DNA of 64,000 nucleotides from Streptosporangium sandarakinum (GCF_013409935.1 NZ_JACCCO010000003.1:1054001-1118000); one strand, 5' to 3'; counted from the first letter of the stretch, positions 50,699-59,894 are shown. The notes: generated from the sequence alone by a model not told the origin. A program made the numbers and translations.

Positions 50699-52107
50699 CT
50701 GTCACCGACCGCCCGGAGCTGGAAGGCCTCGGGAATTACAAGTTCGGCTGGGCTGACCCGGACACCGCCGGAGCCGCCGCCCGCCGTGGCCTGTCCGAAG
50801 AGGTCGTCCGCAACATCTCCGCGCTCAAGAACGAGCCGGAGTGGATGCTGGACCTGCGCCTGAAGGGCCTGCGCCTGTTCGGCAAGAAGCCGCTGCCCAC
50901 CTGGGGCTCCGACCTCACCGGCATCGACTTCGACAACATCAAGTACTTCGTGCGCTCCACCGAGAAGCAGGCCGCCTCCTGGGACGAGCTCCCCGAGGAC
51001 ATCAAGGCCACCTACGACAAGCTCGGCATCCCCGAGGCCGAGAAGCAGCGCCTCATCGCCGGCGTCGCCGCCCAGTACGAGTCCGAGGTCGTTTACCACA
51101 AGATCCGTGAGGACCTCGAGGAGAAGGGCGTCATCTTCGTCGACACCGACACGGGCCTGCGCGAGCACGAGGAGCTCTTCAAGGAGTACTTCGGCTCGGT
51201 CATCCCGGTGGGCGACAACAAGTTCGCCGCGCTCAACACCTCCGTGTGGTCGGGCGGCTCGTTCATCTACGTGCCGCCGAACGTCACGGTCGAGATCCCG
51301 CTGCAGGCCTACTTCCGGATCAACACCGAGAACATGGGCCAGTTCGAGCGGACCCTGATCATCGTGGACGAGAACTCCTACGTCCACTACGTCGAGGGCT
51401 GCACCGCGCCGATCTACTCCTCCGACTCGCTGCACAGCGCGGTCGTCGAGATCGTCGTGAAGAAGGGCGCCCGCTGCCGCTACACGACCATCCAGAACTG
51501 GTCGAACAACGTCTACAACCTGGTCACCAAGCGCGCCGTCGCCTACGAGGGCGCGACCATGGAGTGGATCGACGGCAACATCGGCTCCAAGGTCACCATG
51601 AAGTACCCGGCGGTGTACCTCATGGGCGAGCACGCCAAGGGCGAGACCCTCAGCGTCGCCTTCGCCGGTGAGGGCCAGCACCAGGACGCCGGCTCCAAGA
51701 TGGTGCACCTGGCGCCCAACACCAGCTCCAGCGTCATCTCCAAGTCCGTCGCCCGCGGCGGCGGCCGCACCTCCTACCGCGGTCTGGTGCAGATCGAGGA
51801 GGGCGCGCACGGCAGCGCCAGCACGGTCAAGTGCGACGCCCTGCTGGTCGACCAGATCAGCCGGTCCGACACCTACCCGTACGTCGACGTGCGCGAGGAC
51901 GACGTGTCCATGGGCCACGAGGCCACCGTCTCCAAGGTCTCCGAGGACCAGCTCTTCTACCTGATGAGCCGCGGCATGGGCGAGGACGAGGCGATGGCGA
52001 TGATCGTGCGCGGCTTCGTCGAGCCGATCGCGCGTGAGCTGCCCATGGAGTACGCCCTGGAGCTGAACCGCCTGATCGAGCTGCAGATGGAAGGGGCCGT
52101 CGGCTGA
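50695..52107 (+). CDS. sufB: Fe-S cluster assembly scaffold SufB
   Basis: Core subunit of the SufBCD Fe-S assembly scaffold, 470 residues. It has the SufB N-terminal region ([20 protein letters not shown]), the beta-helix core and conserved [40 protein letters not shown] and the C-terminal [11 protein letters not shown]. No intein interrupts it, unlike in some mycobacteria. GTG 50695 with AAGGAGACCGGAAG upstream overlaps the sufR stop. The sufD start overlaps its stop by one base. Confidence 0.97.
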   Translation: MTVTDRPELEGLGNYKFGWADPDTAGAAARRGLSEEVVRNISALKNEPEWMLDLRLKGLRLFGKKPLPTWGSDLTGIDFDNIKYFVRSTEKQAASWDELPEDIKATYDKLGIPEAEKQRLIAGVAAQYESEVVYHKIREDLEEKGVIFVDTDTGLREHEELFKEYFGSVIPVGDNKFAALNTSVWSGGSFIYVPPNVTVEIPLQAYFRINTENMGQFERTLIIVDENSYVHYVEGCTAPIYSSDSLHSAVVEIVVKKGARCRYTTIQNWSNNVYNLVTKRAVAYEGATMEWIDGNIGSKVTMKYPAVYLMGEHAKGETLSVAFAGEGQHQDAGSKMVHLAPNTSSSVISKSVARGGGRTSYRGLVQIEEGAHGSASTVKCDALLVDQISRSDTYPYVDVREDDVSMGHEATVSKVSEDQLFYLMSRGMGEDEAMAMIVRGFVEPIARELPMEYALELNRLIELQMEGAVG

Positions 52108-53228
52108 TGGGTCTCGAAACCAAGCCCCTGACGACCCTCCACGAGAGGTCCTCCTACGACGTCGAGGACTTCCCGGTCCCCACGGGCCGCGAGGAGGAGT
52201 GGCGCTTCACCCCGCTGTCGCGCCTGAAGGGCCTGCACACCGGCGCCGCCGCCTCCGGCGGGGGCGTCGTGGTCGCCGTGGAGGCGGCCCCCGAGGTCAC
52301 CGTCGAGACCGTGGGCCGCGACGACCCGCGGCTCGGCCGGGCCTACGTCCCCGCCGACCGCGTCAGCGCCCAGGCCTACGGCGCCTTCGAGAAGGCGACC
52401 GTGATCACGGTCCCGCGCGAGGCCGTCGCCTCCGTCCCGACCGTGATCACCGTCACCGGGTCCGGCGACGGGACCGCCTACGGCCACACCCTCGTCAACG
52501 TGGAGCCGATGGCCGAGGCCGTCCTCGTCCTCGACCACCGGGGCAGCGCGGTCTACGCCGACAACGTCGAGTTCGCCGTCGGCGAGGGGGCCACCCTCAA
52601 GGTCGTCAGCCTGCAGGACTGGGCCGACGACGCGGTGCACGTCTCCCACCACCACGCCCGGCTCGGCAAGGACGCCACGTTCAGGAGCTTCGTGGTCACC
52701 CTCGGCGGCGACCTCGTACGGCTGTCGCCCTCGGTCGCCTACACCGGCCCCGGCGGCGACGCCGACCTGACCGGCCTGTACTTCGTGGACGCCGGCCAGC
52801 ACCTGGAGCACCGCCTGCTCGTCGACCACTCCCAGCCCAACTGCCGCAGCAACGTCGTCTACAAGGGCGCGCTGCAGGGCGACGGCGCCCACGCCGTGTG
52901 GATCGGCGACGTCATCATCCGGGTCGAGGCCGAGGGCACCGACACCTACGAGCTCAACCGCAACCTGCTGCTCACCGACGGCGCCCGCGCCGACTCGGTG
53001 CCCAACCTGGAGATCCTCACCGGCGAGGTCGCCGGGGCGGGCCACGCCAGCGCCTCGGGCCGGCTCGACGACGAGCACATCTTCTACCTCCAGGCCCGCG
53101 GCATCCCCTTCGAGGAGGCGCGCCGCCTGGTCATCCGCGGCTTCTTCGCCCAGCTCCTGGAGAAGATCGAGCTGGACGAGCTCCGCGAGCGCGTTTTCGC
53201 CAAGGTCGAGGCGGAGCTGGAGAAGTGA
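52107..53228 (+). CDS. sufD: Fe-S cluster assembly protein SufD
   Basis: Partner of SufB in the scaffold complex, 373 residues. The family core repeats appear as GEGATLKVVSLQDWADDAVH, GDADLTGLYFVDAGQHLEHR, GALQGDGAHAVWIGDVIIR and ASASGRLDDEHIFYLQARGI, where the late His-rich segment marks SufD. ATG at 52107 is coupled to sufB (TGATG). The Rieske-ferredoxin gene overlaps its end as GTGA. Confidence 0.96.
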   Translation: MGLETKPLTTLHERSSYDVEDFPVPTGREEEWRFTPLSRLKGLHTGAAASGGGVVVAVEAAPEVTVETVGRDDPRLGRAYVPADRVSAQAYGAFEKATVITVPREAVASVPTVITVTGSGDGTAYGHTLVNVEPMAEAVLVLDHRGSAVYADNVEFAVGEGATLKVVSLQDWADDAVHVSHHHARLGKDATFRSFVVTLGGDLVRLSPSVAYTGPGGDADLTGLYFVDAGQHLEHRLLVDHSQPNCRSNVVYKGALQGDGAHAVWIGDVIIRVEAEGTDTYELNRNLLLTDGARADSVPNLEILTGEVAGAGHASASGRLDDEHIFYLQARGIPFEEARRLVIRGFFAQLLEKIELDELRERVFAKVEAELEK

Positions 53229-53542
53229 CGTTCGAAAAGGTCTGCAAGCTCGGCGACATCCCCGACGGCGGAGTGATCGCCGTCGAGGTGGAGGACACCC
53301 CGGTCGCCCTCGTGCGCAAGGGGCAGGAGGTCTTCGCGCTGCACGACGTGTGCTCCCACGCCGAGGTCGCCCTCAGCGAGGGCGACGTCTACGACGAGAC
53401 GCTGGAGTGCTGGCTGCACGGCTCGTGCTTCGACCTGCGCACCGGCAAGCCCACCGGGCCGCCCGCCACCAGGCCCGTCCCTGTCTACCAAGTGAAGATC
53501 GACGGCGACGACGTCCTCGTCTCGCTCTCGAAGGAGTCATAA
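53225..53542 (+). CDS. Rieske-type ferredoxin in suf operon
   Basis: Small 105-residue non-heme [2Fe-2S] protein of the bphF/NirD-like type, the usual insertion between sufD and sufC in actinobacterial suf operons. Cluster ligands are Cys43 and His45 (CSH) and Cys62 and His65 (CWLH). It may donate electrons during cluster assembly, but its exact role is not proven. GTG 53225 overlaps the sufD stop; sufC follows after one base. Confidence 0.93.
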   Translation: MTFEKVCKLGDIPDGGVIAVEVEDTPVALVRKGQEVFALHDVCSHAEVALSEGDVYDETLECWLHGSCFDLRTGKPTGPPATRPVPVYQVKIDGDDVLVSLSKES

Positions 53543-53543
53543 A

Positions 53544-54317
53544 GTGTCTGATTCGACCCGGGTCCCCGCGGGCTCCACGCTCGAGATCCGCGACCTGAAG
53601 GTCTCCGTCGCGGACAAGGAGATCCTGCGCGGCGTCAACCTGACCGTGCGAGCCGGCGAGACCCACGCCATCATGGGCCCCAACGGTTCCGGCAAGTCCA
53701 CGCTCGCCTACGCGATCGCCGGCCACCCGAAGTACACCATCACCGGCGGCCAGGTCCTGCTCGACGGCGCCGACCTGCTGGAGATGTCGGTCGACGAGCG
53801 CGCCCGCGCCGGCCTGTTCCTCGCCATGCAGTACCCGGTCGAGGTCCCCGGCGTCAGCGTCTCCAACTTCCTGCGCTCGGCGGTCACCGCCGCCCGCGGC
53901 GAGGCCCCGAAGCTCCGCCAGTTCTCCAAGGACCTCAAGGCCGGCATGGACGCCCTGTCGATCGACTCGGCCTTCGCCCAGCGCAACGTGAACGAGGGCT
54001 TCTCCGGCGGTGAGAAGAAGCGCCACGAGATCCTCCAGCTGGAGCTGCTCAAGCCGAAGATCGCCGTCCTCGACGAGACCGACTCCGGCCTCGACGTCGA
54101 CGCCCTGCGCGTGGTCTCCGAGGGCATCAACCGCTTCCGCGCCGGCGGCGACACCGGCGTGCTGCTCATCACCCACTACACCCGCATCCTGCGCTACGTG
54201 AAGCCGGACTTCGTCCACGTCTTCGCGGGCGGCCGGATCGTGGAGCAGGGCGGCCCCGAGCTCGCCGAGAAGCTGGAGGCCGAGGGCTACGAGGCGTACA
54301 CGAAGGCAACGGCCTGA
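53544..54317 (+). CDS. sufC: Fe-S cluster assembly ATPase SufC
   Basis: ABC-type ATPase that drives SufBCD, 257 residues. Walker A is GPNGSGKSTL, signature FSGGEKKRHEILQLEL, Walker B IAVLDETDSGLDVDALRVV and switch His LLITHYTR, matching SufC rather than transporter ATPases. GTG 53544 is preceded by AAGGAG. Its stop overlaps the sufS ATG (TGATG). Confidence 0.97.
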   Translation: MSDSTRVPAGSTLEIRDLKVSVADKEILRGVNLTVRAGETHAIMGPNGSGKSTLAYAIAGHPKYTITGGQVLLDGADLLEMSVDERARAGLFLAMQYPVEVPGVSVSNFLRSAVTAARGEAPKLRQFSKDLKAGMDALSIDSAFAQRNVNEGFSGGEKKRHEILQLELLKPKIAVLDETDSGLDVDALRVVSEGINRFRAGGDTGVLLITHYTRILRYVKPDFVHVFAGGRIVEQGGPELAEKLEAEGYEAYTKATA

Positions 54318-55576
54318 TGACGACCGGCTTTGACGCGGAGAGGATCAGGAAGGACTTCCCGGTCCTCTCCCGTGAGCTGCCCGGCGGCCGGCCGCTGGTC
54401 TACCTCGACTCGGCCAACTCCGCGCAGAAGCCGACCCGGGTCGTCGAGGCCATGCGCGAGCACATGGCCATGCACTACAGCAACGTCGGCCGGGCCATGC
54501 ACGCGCTGGGCGCGGAGTCCACCGAGGCGTACGAGGCCGCCCGCGACAAGATCGCCGCGTTCGTCGGCGCGCCGAGCCGCGAGGAGATCGTCTTCACCAA
54601 GAACGCCTCCGAGGCGCTCAACCTGGTGGCCTACTCCTTCGGCAACCGCACCAACGACGACCCCCGGTTCCGGATGGGCCCCGGCGACGAGATCGTCATC
54701 TCCGAGATGGAGCACCACTCCAACATCGTGCCGTGGCAGATGCTCGCCCAGCGCACCGGCGCCACGCTGCGCTGGTTCGGGGTCACCGACGAGGGCCGCC
54801 TGGACCTCGGGAACCTGGAGGAGCTGGTCAACGAGCGGACGAAGATCGTCTCGATCGTGCACCAGTCGAACGTCCTCGGCACCGTCAACCCCGTCGAGCG
54901 GGTCCTCGCCCGGGTCCGCCAGGTCGGCGCGCTGATGATGCTGGACGCCTCGCAGTCGGTCCCCCACCAGGCGGTGGACGTCGCCGCGCTCGGCGTCGAC
55001 TTCCTGGCCTTCACCGGGCACAAGGTCGTCGGCCCCTCCGGCGTCGGCGTGCTGTGGGGCCGGGGCGAGCTGCTGGACGCCATGCCCCCGTTCCTCGGCG
55101 GCGGCGAGATGATCGAGGCGGTCTGGATGGACCGCTCGACCTACGCGCCCGCGCCGCACAAGTTCGAGGCCGGCACCCCGCCGATCGTCGAGGCCGTCGG
55201 CCTCGGCGCCGCCGTGGACTACCTGTCGGAGATCGGCCTGGACGCGGTGGCCCGGCACGAGCGGGAGCTCACCGCCTACGCGCTGGAGGCGCTGGCGGAA
55301 GTCCCGGGGCTGAAGGTGGTCGGGCCGCGCGACCTCGACATGCGCGGCGGCACGGTGTCCTTCACCCTGGAGGGGATTCACCCGCACGATGTCGGGCAGA
55401 TCCTCGATGACGACTTCGGTGTGGCCGTGCGGGTCGGACACCACTGCGCCCGCCCGCTGCACCTGAGGTTCGGGATTCCCGCCACCACGCGGGCCTCCTT
55501 CTACCTCTACACCGTCCCGGCCGAGATCGACGCCCTGGTCCGCGGCCTCCACCACGTGCGGAAGGTGTTCGCCTAG
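54317..55576 (+). CDS. sufS: Cysteine desulfurase SufS
   Basis: PLP enzyme that abstracts sulfur from cysteine for cluster assembly, 419 residues. The PLP lysine is Lys236 in FTGHKVVGPSG and the sulfur-relay cysteine is Cys377 in RVGHHCARPLH. VFTKNASEALNLVAYSFG and QSVPHQAVDVAALGVDFLAF are further class V aminotransferase signatures. SufU, its sulfur acceptor, follows after 19 bp. Confidence 0.97.
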   Translation: MTTGFDAERIRKDFPVLSRELPGGRPLVYLDSANSAQKPTRVVEAMREHMAMHYSNVGRAMHALGAESTEAYEAARDKIAAFVGAPSREEIVFTKNASEALNLVAYSFGNRTNDDPRFRMGPGDEIVISEMEHHSNIVPWQMLAQRTGATLRWFGVTDEGRLDLGNLEELVNERTKIVSIVHQSNVLGTVNPVERVLARVRQVGALMMLDASQSVPHQAVDVAALGVDFLAFTGHKVVGPSGVGVLWGRGELLDAMPPFLGGGEMIEAVWMDRSTYAPAPHKFEAGTPPIVEAVGLGAAVDYLSEIGLDAVARHERELTAYALEALAEVPGLKVVGPRDLDMRGGTVSFTLEGIHPHDVGQILDDDFGVAVRVGHHCARPLHLRFGIPATTRASFYLYTVPAEIDALVRGLHHVRKVFA

Positions 55577-55595
55577 CAATGCCGGAGCAGTTGAG

Positions 55596-56033
55596 ATGAT
55601 CGCCGAGTCGATGTACCAGGAGCTGATCCTGGAGCACTACAAGCACCCCCAGGGCCGGGGGCTGCGCGATCCGTACGACGCCGAGGTCCACCACGTGAAC
55701 CCGACGTGCGGCGACGAGATCACCATGCGGGTGAAGCTCGGCGACGGCGGCAAGGTCGAGGACGTCTCCTACGACGGCCAGGGCTGCTCCATCAGCCAGG
55801 CCGCCGCCTCGGTGCTGTACGAGCTGACCGAGGGCTCCACCGTGGACGAGACGCTCGCCGTGGTGGAGGAGTTCACCCGGCTCATGCAGAGCAGGGGACA
55901 GATCGAGGGCGACGAGGAGGTGCTGGGCGACGCCGTGGCGTTCGCCGGCGTCTCCAAGTACCCCGCCCGGGTGAAGTGCGCGCTGCTGGCCTGGATGGCC
56001 TACAAGGACGCGGTCATGAGGAGTTCCAAGTGA
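55596..56033 (+). CDS. sufU: SUF system sulfur-transfer protein SufU
   Basis: Zinc-containing sulfur acceptor for SufS in Gram-positive suf systems, 145 residues. The conserved ligand cysteines are in NPTCGDEITM, YDGQGCSISQAA and ARVKCALLAW, the SufU pattern. ATG 55596 has GGAG nine bases upstream. The sufT start overlaps its stop (GTGA). Confidence 0.96.
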   Translation: MIAESMYQELILEHYKHPQGRGLRDPYDAEVHHVNPTCGDEITMRVKLGDGGKVEDVSYDGQGCSISQAAASVLYELTEGSTVDETLAVVEEFTRLMQSRGQIEGDEEVLGDAVAFAGVSKYPARVKCALLAWMAYKDAVMRSSK

Positions 56034-56398
56034 GCAAGCCTGTGGAGACGCCCACCTCGGCGTCGTACGACGGGGAGACCACCCTTGACGAGGTCATGGA
56101 GGCCCTCAAGGACGTCGTCGACCCCGAGCTCGGCATCAACGTCGTCGACCTCGGCCTGATCTACGGGGTCAACCTCGACCCCGCCGAGACCGGCGCCGCG
56201 CCGATCGCCACCATCGACATGACGCTGACCAGCGCGGCCTGCCCGCTGACCGACGTCATCGAGGACCAGGCCCACTCGGCCCTGGACGGCATGGTCTCGG
56301 ACGTGAAGATCAACTGGGTCTGGCTCCCGCCGTGGGGCCCCGACAAGATCACCGACGAGGGGCGCGAGCAGTTGCGCATGCTCGGCTTCAACGTCTGA
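56030..56398 (+). CDS. sufT: Metal-sulfur cluster assembly factor SufT (DUF59/MIP18 domain)
   Basis: Fe-S maturation factor of 122 residues with a MIP18/DUF59 domain. The core is VMEALKDVVDPELGINVVDL and the conserved cysteine is in LTSAACPLTD; GTG 56030 overlaps the sufU stop. The first 20 residues are a variable tail. It ends the suf operon, and a complex hairpin follows at 56407-56448. Confidence 0.94.
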   Translation: MSKPVETPTSASYDGETTLDEVMEALKDVVDPELGINVVDLGLIYGVNLDPAETGAAPIATIDMTLTSAACPLTDVIEDQAHSALDGMVSDVKINWVWLPPWGPDKITDEGREQLRMLGFNV

Positions 56399-56406
56399 CC
56401 GTCCCG

Positions 56407-56448
56407 CCGGCCGCGGCCCGCACCCACCGGGTGCCGGGTCGCGGCCGG
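56407..56448 (+). terminator. Long hairpin after sufT
   Basis: CCGGCCGCG at 56407-56415 pairs with CGCGGCCGG at 56440-56448, and the stem continues through a G-U pair, a 4-bp block and a 5-bp block with one bulge to a 3-base loop. It begins 9 bp after the sufT stop, as expected for the suf operon terminator. Confidence 0.65.
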
Positions 56449-56472
56449 ATCGTGTGAATCGTGTGAGAGGAT

Positions 56473-56506
56473 GCCCCGTGCCGGGAATGAACATCCGGCA
56501 CGGGGC
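56473..56506 (+). other. Perfect 12-bp hairpin in the region upstream of the DEAD-box helicase gene
   Basis: GCCCCGTGCCGG at 56473-56484 pairs with CCGGCACGGGGC at 56495-56506 around a 10-base loop. The stretch 56399-56777 (379 bp) has no gene that I can support. A downstream GGCGCCCGCCTTTTTCG at about 56526-56542 has a short GC stem followed by T5, an unusual U-tract for this genome. The two may be part of a long mRNA leader or a small RNA. Confidence 0.35.
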
Positions 56507-56777
56507 GTTGGCTCCATAGTCGGGTAGGCGCCCGCCTTTTTCGTGCGAGGCGCCCCCGTCATCGACCTGGCACTGCGACGGCCAGGTACGCCAGTCCGTG
56601 GTTCGACTGCGCGCGGGTGTCCGAGACCCGCCTCCGCGGTGCGCCTCGACTCGCACCGCATCACCGCCCCCCACGTGGGCGTAGTACGACCGCGGCCTTC
56701 CGAGGGCCGCGTGTTCCAGGCTCGTCCTTTCGCAGAAGTGACGTGCCGCGTCCTTCTATCGAAAGGCACGACTCTTC

Positions 56778-58391
56778 GTGACCATGCTCGACGCCGCCCT
56801 GCCCGAGATCACCGAGACCCAGGGCGAGCCCGGCGCCCCCGCCGGCCCGTCCGAGTTCACCCTGCTGGGGCTGCCCCGGCCGCTGGTCTCCGGCCTGGCC
56901 CGCCGGGGCATCGAGGCGCCCTTCCCCATCCAGCGCGCCACCATCCCCGACATCCTCGCCGGCAGCGACGTCCTCGGCCGCGGCCAGACCGGCTCCGGCA
57001 AGACCCTCGCCTTCGGCCTGCCCACGATGGTCCGCGTCGCCGGTGTCAAGGCCCGCCCCGGCCGCCCCCTCGCCGTCATCCTGGTGCCGACCCGCGAGCT
57101 GGCCATGCAGGTGACCGACGCGCTGGAGCCGCTCGGCCGCGGCCTGTCGCTGCGGATGAAGACCGTCGTCGGCGGCATGTCCATGGGCCGCCAGATCGAG
57201 GCGCTGCGCCGCGGCGTCGAGATCGTCGTCGCCACCCCGGGCCGGCTCACCGACCTCGTCCAGCAGGGCGAGTGCGTCCTGGACGAGGTCCGGGTGACCG
57301 TCCTGGACGAGGCCGACCACATGTGCGACCTCGGCTTCTTCCCGGTCGTCAGCGCCCTGCTCGCGCAGACCCCGGCCGACTGCCAGCGCCTGCTGTTCTC
57401 CGCCACCCTCGACGGCGACGTGGACAAGCTCGTCCGCCGCTTCCTCACCGACCCGGTCACCCACTCCCTGGCCCCGGCCTCCTCGCCGGTGGACACCATG
57501 GAGCACCACCTCCTGGAGGTCCACCGCGACGACAAGTTCGCGGTGACCGCCGAGATCGCCAACCGCGAGGGCCGCACCATCGTGTTCGCGCGCACCCAGC
57601 ACGGCGTCGACCGGCTGTGCAAGCAGCTCGCCCAGGTCGGCGTCCGGGCCGGCGGCCTGCACGGCGGCAAGCGCCAGAACCAGCGCACCCGCATCCTGGC
57701 CGAGTTCAAGGAAGGCGCGATCGACGTCCTGGTCTGCACCGACGTCGCCGCCCGCGGCATCCACGTCGACAACATCAGCCTCGTGCTGCACGTCGACCCG
57801 CCGCAGGACCACAAGAGCTACCTGCACCGCGGCGGCCGTACGGCCCGCGCGGGGGAGAAGGGCACCGTCATGACGCTGGTGCTCCCCAGCGAGCGCCGCT
57901 CCACCGACACGATGGCCCGCCGCGCGGGCATCAAGCCGTTCCGCCTGCGGGTCACCCCGGGCCACCCGCGCCTTTCGGAGATCGCCGGGGCGCGCACGCC
58001 CAGCGGCGAGCCGGTCCCGGTCTGGGAGCCCGCGGCCCCCGCGCCCAAGCAGCGCGAGCGCCGCGGCGGCGGTGGCTTCGGCGGCGGCGGCCGCGGCCCG
58101 CGCCGGTTCCGTGAGCGGTCCGCCCACGGCGAGGACGGCCACCGCTCCCGCGAGCGCGGCGCCGGCGAGCCCCGCGGGAACGTCTCGGAGCTGCGCGGCC
58201 AGTACCGCACCGAGCGCCGCTTCGACGGCCACCCCGACTCCAGGCCCGGCCGCCGCGGCGGCGAGCGCCAGGGCGGCGGCTACCGTTCCGGCCGCTCCGG
58301 CGGGGACCGCGAGCCGCTCCGCGGTGACCGGGAGCCGTTCCGCTCCGGGGGCCGCCCCGAGGGGCGCGGCAACCGCCACCACGGCCGCTGA
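56778..58391 (+). CDS. DEAD-box RNA helicase with RGG-rich tail
   Basis: ATP-dependent RNA helicase of 537 residues. The helicase core (about residues 30-390) has the Q-motif region FPIQRATIPDI, Walker A GQTGSGKT, DEADHM, SAT, ARGIHVDNISLVLH and the HRGGRTARAG motif VI. The C-terminal 120 residues are Arg/Gly-rich, an RNA-binding tail common in actinobacterial RhlE-type helicases. Start is GTG 56778 or ATG 56784. Such genes often respond to cold; the long leader fits regulation after transcription starts. It ends at a strong terminator. Confidence 0.95.
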   Translation: MTMLDAALPEITETQGEPGAPAGPSEFTLLGLPRPLVSGLARRGIEAPFPIQRATIPDILAGSDVLGRGQTGSGKTLAFGLPTMVRVAGVKARPGRPLAVILVPTRELAMQVTDALEPLGRGLSLRMKTVVGGMSMGRQIEALRRGVEIVVATPGRLTDLVQQGECVLDEVRVTVLDEADHMCDLGFFPVVSALLAQTPADCQRLLFSATLDGDVDKLVRRFLTDPVTHSLAPASSPVDTMEHHLLEVHRDDKFAVTAEIANREGRTIVFARTQHGVDRLCKQLAQVGVRAGGLHGGKRQNQRTRILAEFKEGAIDVLVCTDVAARGIHVDNISLVLHVDPPQDHKSYLHRGGRTARAGEKGTVMTLVLPSERRSTDTMARRAGIKPFRLRVTPGHPRLSEIAGARTPSGEPVPVWEPAAPAPKQRERRGGGGFGGGGRGPRRFRERSAHGEDGHRSRERGAGEPRGNVSELRGQYRTERRFDGHPDSRPGRRGGERQGGGYRSGRSGGDREPLRGDREPFRSGGRPEGRGNRHHGR

Positions 58392-58419
58392 GGGTCGCCG
58401 GCGCGCGTCCTGATCTGAC

Positions 58420-58458
58420 CGGAAGGGCCGGTACGGCGATGCCGTACCGGCCCTTCCG
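58420..58458 (+). terminator. Perfect 18-bp terminator after helicase
   Basis: Bases 58420-58437 pair perfectly with 58441-58458 around the 3-base loop GAT. It begins 29 bp after the helicase stop codon and ends 172 bp before hisE. Confidence 0.75.
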
Positions 58459-58629
58459 CGTCCGCCCGGCCAGGGCGACCGGGCGCGGATCCGGGACGAA
58501 GCATCCCGGACCCGCCCGCCCGGTGCGGGCCGTCGTCCCGCACCCGTCCCGAAGTGCGAACACCTGCCCCGCCGGTCCCGGGGTCCGGCTACCCTTGACG
58601 CGTACGTCCGACGACTTCGAGAAGAGACG

Positions 58630-58893
58630 ATGAAGACCTTCGAAGAGCTGTACGCCGAGCTGTCCGACAAGGCGCGCACCCGGCCCGAGGGGTCGGGGAC
58701 CGTGGCCGCGCTGGACGCCGGGGTCCATGCCATCGGCAAGAAGGTCGTCGAGGAGGCCGCCGAGAGCTGGATGGCCGCCGAGCACGAGTCGAACGAGCGG
58801 GCCGCGGAGGAGATCTCCCAGCTCCTCTACCACGTGCAGGTTCTCATGATCGCCAAAGGGATCGGGCTGGACGAGGTCTACAAGCATCTGTGA
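58630..58893 (+). CDS. hisE: Phosphoribosyl-ATP pyrophosphatase
   Basis: Second step of histidine biosynthesis, hydrolysing phosphoribosyl-ATP to phosphoribosyl-AMP. The 87-residue all-alpha protein shows [15 protein letters not shown] and [17 protein letters not shown] with the metal-binding acidic pair EEAAE, then [23 protein letters not shown] 58630. The gene is followed by hisG after 63 bp, as is usual in actinobacteria. Confidence 0.96.
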   Translation: MKTFEELYAELSDKARTRPEGSGTVAALDAGVHAIGKKVVEEAAESWMAAEHESNERAAEEISQLLYHVQVLMIAKGIGLDEVYKHL

Positions 58894-58956
58894 GCCGGCG
58901 CGCCCGGCTCCGGCTCCCGTGACACCTCTTCCACCCGTGTAAGGAACTTCCACGCC

Positions 58957-59802
58957 ATGCTGCGTCTCGCCGTCCCCAACAAGGGGGCCCTCACCGAGGG
59001 CGCCCAGACCATGCTCAAGGAAGCCGGCTACCGCCCGCGCAGGGACAGCAAGGAACTGGTGGTCGTCGACCCCGACAACTCCTGCGAGCTGTTCTTCCTG
59101 CGCCCCAAGGACATCGCCGTCTACGTCGGCGAGGGCACGCTCGACGCCGGGATCACCGGCCGCGACATGCTCCGCGACTCCGGCGCGCAGGTCGAGGAGA
59201 TCCTGCCGCTCGGCTTCGGCGGCTCCACCTTCCGCTTCGCCGCCGACCCGGGCCGCTTCTCCGGCGTCGCCGACCTCAAGGGCAGGCGCGTCGCCACCGC
59301 CTACGCCGGCCTGCTGGAGGCGTACCTCGCCGAGCAGGGCGTGGACGCCCGGGTGATCAAGCTGGACGGCGCGGTCGAGACCGCCGTCCGGCTGGGCGTG
59401 GCCGACGCCGTGGCCGACGTCGTCGAGACCGGCACCACGCTGCGCAACATGGGCCTGCAGGTGTTCGGCGAGCCGATCGCCCGCTCCGAGGCGGTGCTGA
59501 TCAGGCGGGTCGGCGCTCCCGAGACCCAGGGGCTGGAGCAACTCCTGCGCCGCCTGCGCGGCGTGCTGGTGGCCCGCGACTACGTGATGATGGACTACGA
59601 CATCCGCGTCGAGCGGATCGAGGAGGCCATCGCCCTGACCCCCGGCATGGAGGGGCCCACGGTCTCCCCGCTGCACCGGGAGGGCTGGGTGGCGGTCCGC
59701 GCCATGGTGCCGCGCAAGGGGCACCAGCAGGTGATGGACCGGCTCTGGGAGATCGGCGCGAAGGCCATCCTGGTCACCGCCATCTTCGCCTGCCGCCTCT
59801 GA
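58957..59802 (+). CDS. hisG: ATP phosphoribosyltransferase (long form HisG)
   Basis: Committed step of histidine synthesis, joining ATP and PRPP. At 281 residues it is the long, self-regulated form with a C-terminal ACT-like domain (HisG_C, from about residue 210). Visible features are LRLAVPNKGALTEGAQTMLK, the PRPP-binding DVVETGTTLRNMGLQVFG and VRAMVPRKGHQQVMDRLWEI, giving histidine feedback control. No HisZ is needed. Second gene of the hisE-hisG pair; hairpin at 59844-59879. Confidence 0.97.
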   Translation: MLRLAVPNKGALTEGAQTMLKEAGYRPRRDSKELVVVDPDNSCELFFLRPKDIAVYVGEGTLDAGITGRDMLRDSGAQVEEILPLGFGGSTFRFAADPGRFSGVADLKGRRVATAYAGLLEAYLAEQGVDARVIKLDGAVETAVRLGVADAVADVVETGTTLRNMGLQVFGEPIARSEAVLIRRVGAPETQGLEQLLRRLRGVLVARDYVMMDYDIRVERIEEAIALTPGMEGPTVSPLHREGWVAVRAMVPRKGHQQVMDRLWEIGAKAILVTAIFACRL

Positions 59803-59843
59803 CACCCGCCCCGTCCGGCCGCGCGCCGTCCCCGGCGGGCCGC

Positions 59844-59879
59844 CCGCCGTACGGCCCGCGGCGGGAGGCCGTACGGCGG
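59844..59879 (+). terminator. Hairpin with CCGTACGG arms after hisG
   Basis: CCGCCGTACGG at 59844-59854 pairs perfectly with CCGTACGGCGG at 59869-59879 around a 14-base loop. It lies 42 bp after the hisG stop and ends directly before the operator-like palindrome of the next operon. Confidence 0.55.
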
Positions 59880-59882
59880 ATC

Positions 59883-59894
59883 TGACAAATGTCA
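59883..59894. promoter_or_regulatory. Operator-like palindrome TGACA-AA-TGTCA before ABC/two-component operon
   Basis: TGACA at 59883-59887 and TGTCA at 59890-59894 form an inverted repeat 61 bp upstream of the ABC ATPase gene. NarL-type regulators of such self-contained ABC/two-component operons often bind a palindrome at this place, so it is a good candidate for the regulator at 62733. Inference. Confidence 0.5.
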
